NCBI GenBank assembly: GCA_949751835.1
Contig: CATKHK010000106.1
Location: forward strand, 1-64,000
Origin: Blepharisma japonicum
Taxonomy: Eukaryota; Ciliophora; Heterotrichea; Heterotrichida; Blepharismidae
Reading direction: 5' to 3'
DNA length: 64,000 bases
Part shown: one piece after another, positions 1-12,656 of the stretch
How positions within the stretch are numbered: the first letter of the stretch is position 1
Layout: each line of letters begins with the position of its first letter
Notes under the pieces: generated by a model
Seen by the model: only the letters and a program-made list of their open reading frames with translations
Databases searched by the model: none
What the model was told of the DNA's origin: nothing
Position numbers and translations under genes: made by a program

Positions 1-767
1 CAGCTGATAATTCACTAGAACTTTATCATAATCACTTAGACTCTCATTAGTTAAATTTCTTTTTAACTCTCTTAATCTATGTATTTTAATTTCTTTCATA
101 ATTAGATTGCAAGAAGGAATTTTTGTATCATTAAGCCATTTATTTATTACCTCTTAGCCTCATATATTTTCATAAAATATAAATAAGCTTAGAGGAACTG
201 AATTTAATTATGATTTTTAATCTTTAATGATTCATACTTTAACCATAATAAAGCTGAGAATTAATCAATTTGCTAAATAAAGCTCGAAAAAATAACAATA
301 TTTTATAGGTTATTAATATTAGATTCTTGTACTTAATTAAAATTCATTTTAATAAATAACTGATGAGATTATTAGTCAGTTATTATAAGCGAGAAATATA
401 AATCAAATTTAAAAGATTTATAAAGAATTATAAATTATTTAGTTAGGCATTCTAATAAAGATCTATTACCAAAATAATTATCCCTTTTTATAAATCATAA
501 TTAATCGTTTAAAGCATCTCTGTGATTCGAATAATAATTTTTCTAAGCTCACTCATTTTTATATAAATAATCAATAATCAATTAATCTATAGAACCAAAT
601 ACAGTATTTTATTGATAAAATTCCTTTTTTATCTTAATATACCAAATTTTTCCCATAAATATTGAAAAAACAATCTTCCAATTATCAAATCAATCTAAAC
701 ACAGTATAACAAACCCAGTAATTATTTTAAATATATTAACTTAAAAAATATGCCTCTTGATGCTCCC
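1..767. other. AT-rich intergenic DNA, no gene seen
   Basis: Very AT-rich and dense in TAA/TAG on both strands in all frames. I see no open frame, RNA gene or strong repeat. It may be the 3' flank of the Cys-rich gene that ends at 768. Confidence 0.6.
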
Positions 768-1214
768 TTAAGATGACAATTTCTTTTTTAAATATCGAAT
801 GCCATGAATTCCACCACCTGCTGCCCTTCTTATTAAATCTATATCATACATATCTTCCACCTCGCTTTTTTCTTCCTCGATTAATTTATTAGGCAATGAT
901 TTTCTCTCTTCTTTTGTTTCTTCAGACTTAAACATGTATTCTTCTTTATCTTTGCCATTCTGCAAAGATGCGAAATTAAGCTCGCTTGAAGTCCGAGTTT
1001 TTTCTTTTACTGGCTCAGATTCTTTGGTTTTCCCTATAAGAATGATCTTTGCATTATCATTGTATTGAGTTTGATTTTGAGTCTCGGCTTGAGTTTGTGT
1101 AGGCTGAGTTTCAGAATGAGGAGTGCACATATCACAGTCCCCACAAGTGCATTCATCTCAATTACAGCAGTGTTCTGGGCAGCAAATATCTTGGCATAAT
1201 AGACAAGTATTCAT
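768..1214 (-). CDS. small protein with Cys-rich N-terminus (148 aa), unknown
   Basis: The frame opens at ATG 1214 and ends in TAA at 768-770. An in-frame TGA is read as Trp at residue 19; starting at the next ATG (1130) would lose most of the cysteines. The first 30 residues hold ten Cys in CxxC, CC and CxC spacing (C4, C7, C11, C12, C16, C17, C22, C24, C27, C30), with a His at 15. After that the chain becomes Gln/Thr-rich, then acidic and Lys/Glu-rich, and ends in a basic KKKLSS tail. The N-terminus resembles a metallothionein-like or compact zinc-binding module, but I do not recognise a family. No signal peptide or membrane segment is visible. Metal binding is inference from Cys spacing only. 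Confidence 0.7.
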
Positions 1215-1624
1215 CTAATAGAGAATAATCTTAATTTAATTATTCAGTTTAAAATGAAGTGCGCATATTATAATTGAAATAATGAAAATTAGGGTTTTTG
1301 TGGTGAAATCTGAAGAAATATTTTATAAAAATATTTCAATTAAAAAATTTATCATTATAATATGAAATTCATATTTAGTTGCTCCTTTCTTGGAGAAATA
1401 ATACTAAATGTTGCTTATTATAGTTAATTTACACTTAAAAAGAAATTCAAATATTAATAAAATTATCTATATAACATGAGAAACTTATTGACTAATTTTT
1501 AAATGATCAGTGCTGCAGCTTTAGTAGCCAAAATAGTTTGCCAGCAATAATTATCATAAAATTTAAAGCTCCATAGGATAATTTTGATTAACGATAATTT
1601 ATCAAAAGTAAAAAAATCATCTAA
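1215..1624. other. intergenic, divergent promoter region
   Basis: AT-rich spacer between the divergent starts of the Cys-rich gene (1214) and the coiled-coil gene (1625). It presumably contains both promoters. I see no other coding frame. Confidence 0.5.
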
Positions 1625-3523
1625 ATGAGTCGAAATAATTCACAAAACGAAGAAACAGGAGGCTATAAAACCATCAAAGTCGATGAGCAGCAGCGTATGC
1701 GACTCTCAGCATTTATGAATAGAAATAAACCTACATCAAGCATTAAAAAGCGTCAACTCAGTTACCAAGAAAGTTTGGTAAAAATCCCAGAGCCTGAAGA
1801 AGCAGAGATTGTCAACTTAAACGCTTCCTTAAAAGAGCTTGATCATAAACTAAGCTCAATCAAAACAAAAATTGATATAATCCATGAAGAAAGCCCAAGT
1901 AGATCAGAATCTCCATTGCCAAACCGTTCTAAAAATTTATCTTCTTCTCCAATTCCATGAGGCACAGACAGGCTACATATGCATCGAAAATCAGAAAGGA
2001 ATTATATAACCCCTAAAAAGCCTGATAGTGACGCCTATATGAATGCCAAAGTAAATCTATTATTAAGAGAAATGGAAACTAAATTAGAAAGTTTCAGAGA
2101 AATTGAGTTCGATTTAGATAAAAGAAAACAAACTTTAGATATTAGAGAAAGAGAGCTAGAAAACGAAATTAAGTATAGAGAAAGCCAAAATTTATTAAAA
2201 ATTAGAAACATGGAAAATTTTTTGGTAAAAAAATTCACAGAGCTTGATATAAAAGAGCAAGAAATTATAAAGAGGGAAAAAGAAATCGCTTATTTTAATA
2301 AAGGGAATGATAATAGAAGTTTTTATATAGATCAAAAAGAAGAGTTAGAAAAATTCGAATGCCAGCTGAAAGTGACTGCGCTGGAATTAGAAAAAAGAAT
2401 TCTTGAAATTATTAGAAAAGAGAAAGAATTGGTAGAAAAAGACGAGTATTTAACAGAAAAAGAAAGAAGACTTAAAATCAAAGAGAAAAATATGGCTTTT
2501 AATGCTGGAACAAAGCCAGAAATTGATGAAAAGTCAAGAAATGACATCTGTCAAGGTATTCTTAAAGAAATAACTTCTGAAATCACTATAAAAGAATTAG
2601 AAAAACAAGCAGACGATTTTTCCAAAAAATTCAAAGTAAAAGAGCTCGAATTTGAAATTTCAAAAAAGCAACTACTTCAAGAAAATGAGCAGCTAAAACT
2701 AAATCTAAGAATGAAAGAAGAAGAAATCGCTCAATTGGTCACATCAAAATCAGATGAAGAAAATGAGGCAGAAATAATAAAAGATTCCAAGCTAAAGCAG
2801 CTAGAAGAAGAACTAGAAAAAATAAATTTAAAAGAAATCGAGCTTGCCCAAAAGGAGCAAAAGCATGAAGAAGAGTTTAATTCCCGCATGGAGAAATTAA
2901 ATACTCTTGAAGAATGTTTAGCAAGCCAAAAAGAACAGTTTTTGAAGAAGCAAACAGATTTTAATTCTCAGTTTGAAGAACTGCACAGACAAGAAGAATT
3001 TTTAACTGCAAGATTTGCAGAGCTGCAAGACGCAGAAGAAAGATTATCAAAAAATAAGAAAAAATACATTACAGAATGAAACGATATGGCGACCAGATTT
3101 GAAAGTATTCATTCTTTGGATACTCCAAAAAGCGGGTATAAAGAAACCTTTGAGAACTATATGAGCCTCAATGACCTAGATAAACAAAATTTTGGGTCTG
3201 TGCATCTTCAGGTTTCTGAAAATTTAGGACAGTTTGGGTCAGTTAGTTTAGGAAATTTTGAGTCTGTTGAAGAAGAAGTTTATAAAGAAGATGAAAAAGA
3301 AGAAGGTCAAGAAGCCATTAAAGAGCCATTAAAAAGCCCAGGACATGAATCAAATGGAAGTTATGAGTATGATTCTGTTGATGATGCTAATTTTGAGTCT
3401 TTGAAGATGAATTTCGCTGAAGAATATAAAAAACGGCAAATGAAAATTCTAAGTGAATGTGAAGAAATTAGCAAGGAAAGAAAATTACTTTCCGATAAAT
3501 TGTCCAGTTTTTTAAAAATTTAA
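1625..3523 (+). CDS. coiled-coil protein (632 aa), unknown
   Basis: One continuous frame runs from ATG 1625 to TAA, passing two in-frame TGA codons read as Trp (residues 112 and 485); a standard-code reading would break it into three pieces. Residues about 1-115 are polar and Ser/Pro-rich. About 130-475 are a long, highly charged heptad-type coiled coil (strings of RERELE, KEKEL, EEELEK type). The C-terminal 145 residues are acidic and Ser/Gly-rich with repeated SV-x-LG-x-FES-like phrases, then a short helical end. This is the composition of a structural or scaffold protein, perhaps cytoskeletal or basal-body associated, but no family can be named. It converges on the giant gene at 3555, with only 31 nt between the two stops. 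Confidence 0.8.
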
Positions 3524-3554
3524 TATTTTTTTGTTTTTTAAATTAATTAATTGG

Positions 3555-6500
3555 TTATTGTGGAGGTGGATTTGCTTCATGGACAAGTGATCCAAATTCA
3601 TCATCAACCACAAGTAAAGCGAATTTTTGAATGGTAGACAAAGTGTCTGTATTTAAGGACACATAATCGAATTTCCCTCTGACATCAGTGTATCCATCCT
3701 TATAAAATTCTACGTTTCCATTGCTTCTTTTTACGAATGCTTTCACATAAGCAGCTGGTCTTGGCATTAAATTGCCATTCATAACTTTAATAACTCCATA
3801 TCTTTCAATCAAATTAGTCTTTAAGCTTGTAGCGAAATGAGATTTAGAGACCGTATAAGTCCCATAGTCCACTTCAATAACAATATTTTGCCCTTCAAAC
3901 TCTTCAGGGATTTTTACTATTCCTTCCCCATTTTCAGGCAGGTCTACCTCAATTTCTGTATTTGGCTTGACAAACCCAAAATCTTGGGTATTTTCAATTA
4001 AAAATGGATTTTTAGAGAAAAGGACTTCTAAGTCAATCTTGTAAAGTCTGACCTTGCAGTGCTTCACAAATTGATAATTTAGCTTAATTTCTCCTCCTTC
4101 AACAGTAAACATCAAGCTTGGCTCGTTTTCTTTGGCTTCAGCCTTAGTAAGGACTTCTTGGGTGCTGATTTCTCTGACTAATTTTGTGACCTCATTAAAT
4201 AATTTTTTCCAAGTATTGACTGGGTAATTTTCGTATAAGGTAGATATAGAGGCAGCTAAATTAATATCAAGATAGCAGGAAAGGTAATCATATTGGATTT
4301 GAAGATAAGAAGCTCCTGGCTTTTCTTGGGATGCCTGAAGTGGGATAGATTTATAAATGTCGGTAGCCTCTTGTAAGCGGTCTTGAAGAATATAATATTG
4401 AACAAGCCCCAGTTGGTCTTCTACATCAATACTTTCCTTTTCTGCCAAATATTCTAAAAATTCTTTATAAACTTTTTTGAACCTGTTATTAGTAATTCTT
4501 GGCTGATTTCCAAGCCTATGAGCTCTTGCATTTACCAATGGGTCAAACTCTAAATGTCTGTGGTCTCCTTTTCCAGTTGTGATAATTTCTGATTTAAAGA
4601 ATTTTCCAATCTTATTAACAAATTCTGGCTTATTCGCTACAATGTCCTTGAAAATTTCCAAATTTTTATGGAAAATACCAAAACTCCAGACCTGGTCAAA
4701 GTAATAGTTCCTTGCCTTTAAAATTTTCATGACTTTTTCCCAAAATACTTTATCCTTTAGCATCCAACAAAAATCGTTTACATTGAACTCTTTCGACTTG
4801 CTAAATAAATTTTCATTAGTCAAAAATTCTAAAACTAAGTCTTTTCTTCCACTGAGTACCAAGTCTTTAAAAGTCTCAAATTTATCTACTCTTATAACAT
4901 CATTTACTTCTAAATCTTTAGAATCAGCCTTTGCAATTACTTTTTCATTATAAGTAATATTAGCTGGATAATGGGTGAACACTCCAGAATTAGGGAAATA
5001 GAATTGATATTCGAAGGTTTGGGTATGGAAATTAGGAAGTATCATAATTGAGTTTGATGTGTATTTAGGAGGACTTACAGGGATACTGCCTTGTGGAACT
5101 TCAGTCAAAACACTAACATTTATTTGAGAGCCTGCTGTATTAGTAATCACTACTTGGCAAGCATAAATTTTCTGTTTTATGAACTGGGTAATGGTTTTAT
5201 CTTTGGTACCTTCTTGATCTTGTATATAACGGTCATTTGGATCAAAATACCGCTGGGCTACAAGGACTTGGGTATTTATTTCGGAAGAAGCTTCTGCGAG
5301 TTCTTTATAAAAAACTAAGAAGTTACTGCCTGCTGTATAGGTAATAGACCTTCCTTCTAAGGAATAAGCATGCTTTTCAGCTGTAAAAGGTAGATCAGAA
5401 AACGCTAAAGAGCAGACAAGCTCTGTAAGATTGCCTGTAGTTTCTAAAATATCTTCAGATAATATATAAGGACGCTTATTAGCAACTGCATTTGCGAGCT
5501 CTGACCAAAAGCGTTTATTTGGAACTAGGCCGCTGTTTTGGATAGGATTCTTTATGTCATAATAAAAGGTTTCTGCAAATTCCTTAGTTGAATCCATTTT
5601 TTGATAATAAGTTGGCATTGATTGTCTTGCGTCTTCAATATAGCTTTCATCTTCATGCATCATTGAAAATAGGTCCTCTGATTCTTCCATTTTAACAGCT
5701 CTTTTTTCCATTTTTAACATACTCTTCATTTTCGGTGCTGACCTAGCCATACTTTTGCATTCCAAGTCCTGAATAGCATCTGCACAATTCATTAAGCATT
5801 CCATTCCTCCTCCAAACATTGCAGCTTGAGGAGACGCCATTGCCATCGGAGGTGGTGCCATATTGAACACTGGTTGCTGAGGCTCGCCACTAATTAAATT
5901 AAATCTCAACACAGTCTCAATTCTTCTATTTCTCAATTGATAATTTCTTGCCATTGCGTCTGTTTCATCTTTTAGTGTTTTAGCTGCTTCTCTTGAAAAA
6001 TCTGGGTTAGTTTCAGATGTTCTTTCTATAAGCAGAATTTTTTCAAGGGTGTTAAGCTTTAAAAACTTGTTTAAACTGATATAGTCATCTAGAGGCTGGG
6101 ACAGAAGATATAGATCGATGATGTCTTTTTCCATTTTTGAGGATAAAAATGGAGAAATTACTTCTAAAAAGAAGGTGGGATCTTTTTTATAGATAAATAG
6201 GTTTAGCTCATGGGACATATATTTGTCATAGAGTTCAAGTTTTTTGGCGTATGGCAGTGTATGCCATCTTCCTAAGAAATCCCAAGAATCATAAGATACC
6301 CTACTTCCATTAGTTTTTATAAGTTCTTTTTGAAGCCTATACAATTTATCAACAGAATCAATAATTTCATAAGTTGTGCTCGAAATATCTCCAATAGTGA
6401 AATTTTCACCTGAATAAATTCCCTTAGACTTCATTTGTTCTGAATACGCTATGTCCTTGTCCAGAGATTTTGCTAACCCAAGCTGCCTTATTTTTATATT

Positions 6501-9500
6501 AGATTCTTCAAAATTCACTAATTTTGATGATAATCCTTCTCCATTTGTAGCTAATATCAAAACATGTGAATAATTCAAATCCTCTACTGGAATTCCTACT
6601 TTTCCTTCATCTACTTCTAAATTATATATTCATTTCGCAGGCTTTTCCAAGAAATCTAGCATTTGGCCTTGACCTGAAATTGCTAAACCTTCACCGAGTA
6701 TGTCAGCATTGTAACCTCTCCTCATTCCTGATGCTGACCTATAACACTTGTCCATTGCTACTCTTTGTAGCCTATCTCCAGCTTGAGCTTGCTGAGTCTC
6801 TGTCGTAGTATCATTCATAAACAGTCTCTTCAATAGCAATTGTGGCTTTGCAAGGGTGTTTCCAGGGTGTTTAGCCAAATATTTCCTCTCGAGCGTATAT
6901 TGGTATTCTTCATCAAGTTTTCTGCTTGGCAAATAATGTGACTTTTGTTTAGCAAAAATAAAAGCAGTTTGGTCTGGCTCCACATATAAAGAATAAAGCT
7001 GAGAAAATTCTTCTAAGACTTTATTATTCAAATAATTGAAATAAAGAGCATGAATTACTGCATTATCATAATCCCCAGCAAGGTCAACTTTAAGAGTATT
7101 TTCTTCAGTCTCAGCTGACTTTATAGATAATGATCTATATTGTCCTGATGTAGGGACCACCACATTTTCTGATAAAATAAATTGGTTATCACCCCAATGC
7201 ACCCCATCTCTTACAAAAATCGTAATATTTTGGCTGCCGATTTTCAAGCTGTATTCTCCTTTTTCTAAATCTTTAAGCAGCAGCATAGACGTCTCATGGT
7301 CATATTTCAGTTTTTTATTAAAATTGTCAATAAAGTTTCCATTTTTCATAGAAAGCAAGTTTACCTCTCTGAAATTGATTTCTGGAGCTTCAAAGCTGAC
7401 AGGAATTCCAAACTCATCGCCTTCACACAAATTAAGGACTGATGGGTACTGGATTCTGCTTTTAAAGGTCCCAAGGCTCCATTCAAAGTTCTGTGCCTGC
7501 TGATGGACATTAGTCGCTATTCTGACAGTAGTAATATTTTTTAGACAGCCTAAATAAATATTTCCATTTTCATCAGTCATGAGTGTTTCTTTATTTTCTT
7601 TTTTCCAGTCTTCATGATATAAAGTCACCTGAATCTGCTGTCTTGGCAATGGTTCGCCGCCTCTACCTCTAAGTTCTACTTGGTACCCTTGGTTTCCATA
7701 TTTCAGATAAGCTCCATATATAACTGTATTTCCAAGATTTTCATTAACAGAAATTGCATATGAAGAATTTAAAGGAATTTTTTGGTCTTTTTTAGTCACA
7801 CTTTCAACTTCGCCGGTAAATGAAATATTCATAGACTTAAGTCTTGGAGGGATTTCTATTTCAAGATTTATTAATGAATTTCCAGCTGGAATAGAAAGAT
7901 TAGGATAAATTCTGCTGGCTGTGATCCCTTCTACATCAGTTGTAGTTATAGCTGCTTTACAGTCTTTTATTAAAGAATCAAGAGCTTTGGTGCCATTTAC
8001 GTATAATCGTGGTTTAATAGAGATAGTGGCACGATTTCCCATTAGTAATTGTTCTTCATGGACTAAAAAGGCGGTTTTTAATTGGTAATTTTCAACAGCA
8101 TGGGAAAATCCTTCAACTAAATCCGTAATAATCCCATCTGTTAAAATCAAATTTTTAGTTGCTGGGGTGTTAGCGAATGGGAGAAATGCAACCCCTTTTT
8201 CATTTTCAGTTGAATAAAAGCGACCATCAATAGTAATACCTGACCCTGGGCCTTTACAAATTTCATTATTTTCGTTTAAAATTAAAATTAAATGCCCAGC
8301 AGCTGTCAGCTTGGAGACGTATTTTAGTGAGCCTTTTTTAATAATAACACGGCAATGGCGACCATTTCCGATTAACTCTATAACAAAAAGCCCAGCTTTA
8401 TCAGTGAGCTCTGGGAATTCTAGGGTCCTTTTGACAATAACTAATGGGGATTCATTGTATTCATAAGTCCTTTCGTATTTAGCTACTAGCCCATCTAGGT
8501 TAATATCAGTCGTAATCTGTGAATTATTTTTCAAATAATAAGCTCTGGTATTTAATTCTAGGACTTTGACGAGGAGTTTTTGGACATTTTTAACCTTGAC
8601 TGAAAATTGAACTAGCTGATTTCTCTGGAAATAAGGAGGATTTTCTCTGCAAGGTTCTAAGGATATATCGCTAGCTGTTTCTTCTATATATTTATGTGAG
8701 AAAACGTCTTCAAACTGCGAAGGAGAAGCTCCATTTAGTACTTTTATATAAGCGAAAGTTCTTCTTAGGAATTTTTCTTCAAAAAATCTATCATATTCGC
8801 TTGTATCTTCTTTATTTTTTAAAATTTCAAACAAATATTCTCCCACAAGGTCTTGGTCACTAGGACAATCACCTCTCAAGAATTCTGAAAAGTTTCTTAA
8901 TTTTTGGTCAAAATCCTTAATAATTATAAAAAAAATATTATTTGGTCTAGGTGCTTTTAAGTATTCCTGGAATATTTTTTCATCATAAATCCCAAAATTT
9001 CTGCCCAAAGTGAGCAAATTTAGAAGAATTGTTGATTTTAAGGAATTTAAATTTTCTGGGTAATCAGAAATCTCAAACCAAACTTTTTTATATATTTCAT
9101 AGTTCTCGAAGTCATCAGAGCCTAACAAATGGAGGTATTTTTTATTAATCAATGCCTTAATAAATTCAGGCTTCTGACGTACTGGCTCATGCAAGCTTAA
9201 AATCTCATAAAGTTGCTCAATGCTTAAATTTTTAAAACATTCTGGCTCATGGAAATTATTAGTCTTTAGTAGCTCTGCTATTTTCTGAGGGACTCCACTT
9301 ATAGAATGTATTTCTTTCATTTCTAAAAAAAACTTAAAAATTTCATTCGTCATTTTGGCTGCATCAAGCTTCAATTTTCCTTGAGGGGTTAACAAGCCAA
9401 AGGTTTTAGTTGACTTATGAGCCTCCTCAAAATCTTTTGGGAATAAATTTTCACTAAGCTTGGAACTGTATTCATATTCTTGTTTAATTTCTGACGATTG

Positions 9501-9824
9501 GGGAGCATTATAATCGAATCTATATCTAAAGTGCTCGTTATTGAGGTCATTGATAATTTTATTTCTGTTGGCTTCATCTTCAGTTGTTTCTAGTTCTTTT
9601 AAGGTTTTCCTCAGTTGCATTTTATTGTAGAGTGAAGAGTCCAATTTCTTGAGGTTATCGAGATCTGAGGTAAATTCTGGGGTGTTAAATTGACCGTCTC
9701 TAAGAAGGTTGTTGAGGCGAAGGAAGACTCCAAAGGTAGATGCTGGAGGAAAAGAGTTTAGGGCAGCGTGCTTGTCGCTTGAGAGGATGTAAGATTCTAG
9801 AGATAAGGTTTCTTCGTCAGCCAT
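3555..9824 (-). CDS. giant conserved protein of about 2,089 aa, function unknown
   Basis: The frame opens at ATG 9824 and ends in TAA at 3555-3557. A single in-frame TGA at 6630-6632 (Trp 1065) joins two very long open frames that are in the same phase, with no other stop between them. The chain is soluble-looking. The first ~400 residues are helical. The middle (about 400-950) is rich in beta strands, with wording typical of macroglobulin-like or carboxypeptidase-regulatory sandwich domains (TDENGNIYLG and DGRFYSTENEKG resemble peptide-bearing beta loops). A Met/Ala-rich low-complexity stretch (MAPPPMAMASPQAAMFGGG and following) lies near residue 1325, then helical TPR-like sequence near 1650-1750 and another beta domain near the C-terminus. 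Very large proteins of this mixed design occur in ciliates and other protists. Any domain name is tentative. No introns are required. Confidence 0.75.
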
Positions 9825-11774
9825 ATTTTTATTAAGAACAGACTTGGTTAGAACTAAAACGTTCAGATTAATGGAATTAAAATCTGCTTAAGAGTAATTG
9901 AGATTTAAGAAAGCTTGAAAATTTTAGATAATTTTAGGCTTTTTTATGAATTAGAAGAAGAATAGAAGTTTGTTTCCAGTATAGTTAAAATTATGATTAA
10001 TTTAATATATATAAATTCGTTTTTGAAAGCAGTATTTTGTCGATGTAATTATGTATATCTCCAAAAGATTTGTAACTAATTATTGCTTAAAAAATTAATT
10101 TTCAACAGAATTTTATTTAAAGCAGTAATTATTGAAAGAATTGATAAATATTTTTTACTTTTTTAGTGAGAAGATAAGCTCATCTAGCAGCAATATATTA
10201 AAGCTTAGGAAAATATATTAGCCTTAAAAATTTGTAAATAACTTTTGTTTAAGCTATCTTTTGTTTATTTTTTGTATCAGCATAGTATATGCTAGATCAT
10301 AAATAAATTCTTCTTTCTTAATATACCTTTAAATTCTAAGAAGATTCAACTTTCTTTATAAATGCGCTTTCTTTATAATTTCATCTAAAAATTTGCATAT
10401 TTCTTAATTACTAATGTTTCACCAATGTTACATTTTTAATTTTTCATAGATTTTATAGCTCAAGCAAAAAATGGCTTTAAAGCAAATCAGTAAATTATAC
10501 AGTACTCGCTTCTAATTTATTTTCAAATTAATATCCATATTCTTTTTCTCATTATTTTCTCACATAAAATATAAATACTAATTAGGATATATTTTCTTGA
10601 TCAGATTATATATCAAAAATTGATAATTAAAAGACATTCTATATAACTATTGGAATATAAAACACATATAATCGATATAAATAAAAGGGGAAGATTACCA
10701 TTTAGAAGCGAAACACAAAAAGTGATTAAGATACAAAGGAGTGAATTTTCCGTCAATGGAAAATGAAAGAGGTTTCACACAAGCACTTAAAAGTTTTATA
10801 TCAAGAGAAAGAAAGATGATAATGAGCTTAATCGACTTTTTGAATGCAAATATGACTTATATTTATTAAATACAGTATATGTTTATATTAATAGGGTAAG
10901 GAAACAAAGAGAAAAGATTTAAAGATGATACTGCTAAAATGTTTAATTTAAGTATATGATATGCTTGATAAATGCTAAATATAGCTAAATATAAAGTATA
11001 TTCAAAAAAAATATTTTAATTGGAAAACTTTCAAAAAAATGATTACCTGAGCATTACATTGTATAAGCCATTTTATCATTCTTTAAAAAATTCATATTTT
11101 TAGCAAAATAAGGATTACAAGCAGAATTCAGCATTTATTTTCTATGCAAGAAATTGATTAATCAATCTTAATTTATCTTGCATAATATGATTTTAGACAT
11201 TCAATGCAAGCCTTAGTTTAGAGATGGCAAAGTAATCTCTGTAATCATTTTTAAAATGTGATTAGAGGATAAATGTCATTAATATGACGTCCAAATTAAA
11301 CTGTATATTGAATCCTTACCTTGTTTAAATCACTTTTACAAATTGATAAGGAAACTATTCATTATGAAATTTATAATAAAATTTTTATATATGATCATCT
11401 CAAAGATTCAACTATAGCTTTTAATGCAGTCACTTAAAATATTCTTAAAATAACTTCTAAATTTAGCTTGCCTATTTAATCCTTTCTATATTTTGGATTA
11501 TTGTGATTTCATCGTCACTCTTTTCTTTTTAAATAAAACAGACCAATATTGTTAGCCTGATTGAATCTTATGTTTTATTAAGAAAGTTTTCTAATAATCT
11601 GAGAAAACACTTAAATTTAAGCGAAGATTTGACTTCATCAGCTTGATAAAATTTTCGAATTTGCGATTTTTCCAAAGTGTATCACTTGCAAATAAGGGTG
11701 AAGTTACTAAACAATTATGTATTTAGTTCAAGCCTCAAAAGGCTATTAAAATATATATCTATAATATTATTTAA
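9825..11774. other. long AT-rich intergenic region
   Basis: Nearly 2 kb between the divergent giant gene and Myb gene, mostly very AT-rich and closed in all frames. The only coding-like patch is around 10681-10869, listed separately. I saw no tRNA-like cloverleaf or snRNA consensus. Confidence 0.5.
10756..10869 (+). CDS. possible 37-aa ORF or exon fragment, uncertain
   Basis: An ATG at 10756 opens a 37-residue frame to TAA. The same frame is open upstream to 10681 if TGA is Trp, and the combined 62-codon stretch has a protein-like composition (phrases such as RYKGVNF and ALKSFISRERK) in a region otherwise too AT-rich to stay open. No 15-nt intron joins it convincingly to another exon. It may be a real small gene, a leftover of a decayed gene, or chance. 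Confidence 0.2.
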   Translation: MENERGFTQALKSFISRERKMIMSLIDFLNANMTYIY

Positions 11775-12656
11775 ATGGAAAACGCCGAGACACCTAACTC
11801 CTCCCAAAAGTCCACTCCACTATTATTACACATAGAAGGAGATGTTTTCTACGTACCATGCATTTTAAGTGCAAATGGTCAAGATTTTCAACCTTTACTT
11901 CAGCCGATAGCTCCAGCAGAAACCAGATATGACAGTTTAAAGACAAGCACATGGTCTCTTAACGAAGATATTGTCCTTTACCGTATAGTTGAGACAAGAG
12001 GGCTCAAAGGATGGAAATCAATAGCAAAAGAACTCAATTCTGTCATGCACCAAAAGCTCGAAGTTAGAAATGGTCGGCAATGTCGCGAACATTGGTACAA
12101 TCACGTCGATCCCAGCTTACGAAAAGGTGAATGAACCTCTGAAGAAGACATCTATATCCTCGAACAGCAAAAAATCATCGGCAACAAATGAAGTGAAATC
12201 GCTCGAGGACTCACTGGGAGAACAGAAAACAGTGTAAAAAACCGATGGAAAAGCCTTGTAAAAAAAAGTGAAAAATTATCGCCGGGGTCTGACCCTGTAA
12301 GCTTGGTCTATAAGCAAACAGGAAATAACGAGGTACAGCGTATAAGGATGTCACCATCTATGAAAATGTCACCAGCTATGAAGATGTCACCAGCTATGAA
12401 AGTGTCACCATCTATGAGGATGTCACCAGCCATGAGGTCACCAGTCATGAGGTCACCAGCCATGAGGTCACCATCTATGATGAGTGACAGAATGCCAGGA
12501 CAACCGACATTAAGCCCACAAATGAAAATGTTTGGGTTTAGGGAATTGCCGCCTGGATATAGAGATGGAGTTGCGATGTGGAATCAAATTTACTTTCAAA
12601 GTAACCAAGAAAATATCACTGGGACTCCTTCTCCGTCTATTTTTCTCTCAATGTAG
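11775..12656 (+). CDS. R2R3-type Myb DNA-binding protein (293 aa)
   Basis: Two Myb/SANT repeats lie side by side at residues 58-118 and 119-160. The regular Trp triplets are W60, W80, W107 and W120, W139, W158. The first two Trps of the second repeat (120 and 139) are encoded by TGA, at the exact places where Myb repeats require Trp, so a single CDS spans 11775-12656 with TAG or TAA as stop. The recognition helices are NGRQCREHWYNH and TENSVKNRWKSL, both typical. Expected role: sequence-specific transcription regulator in the nucleus. Downstream, residues about 192-236 form a Met-Ser-Pro tandem repeat, followed by a non-repetitive tail. The family identification is strong; the target genes cannot be told from sequence. 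Confidence 0.93.
12348..12482 (+). repeat. in-frame minisatellite in the Myb gene (MSPAMK-type units)
   Basis: Units of 15 or 18 nt encode MSP(A/S)M(K/R) about eight times, with shortened units (SPVMR, SPAMR) at the 3' end. The repeat keeps the reading frame. It is low-complexity protein, likely disordered and prone to length change. Confidence 0.85.
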
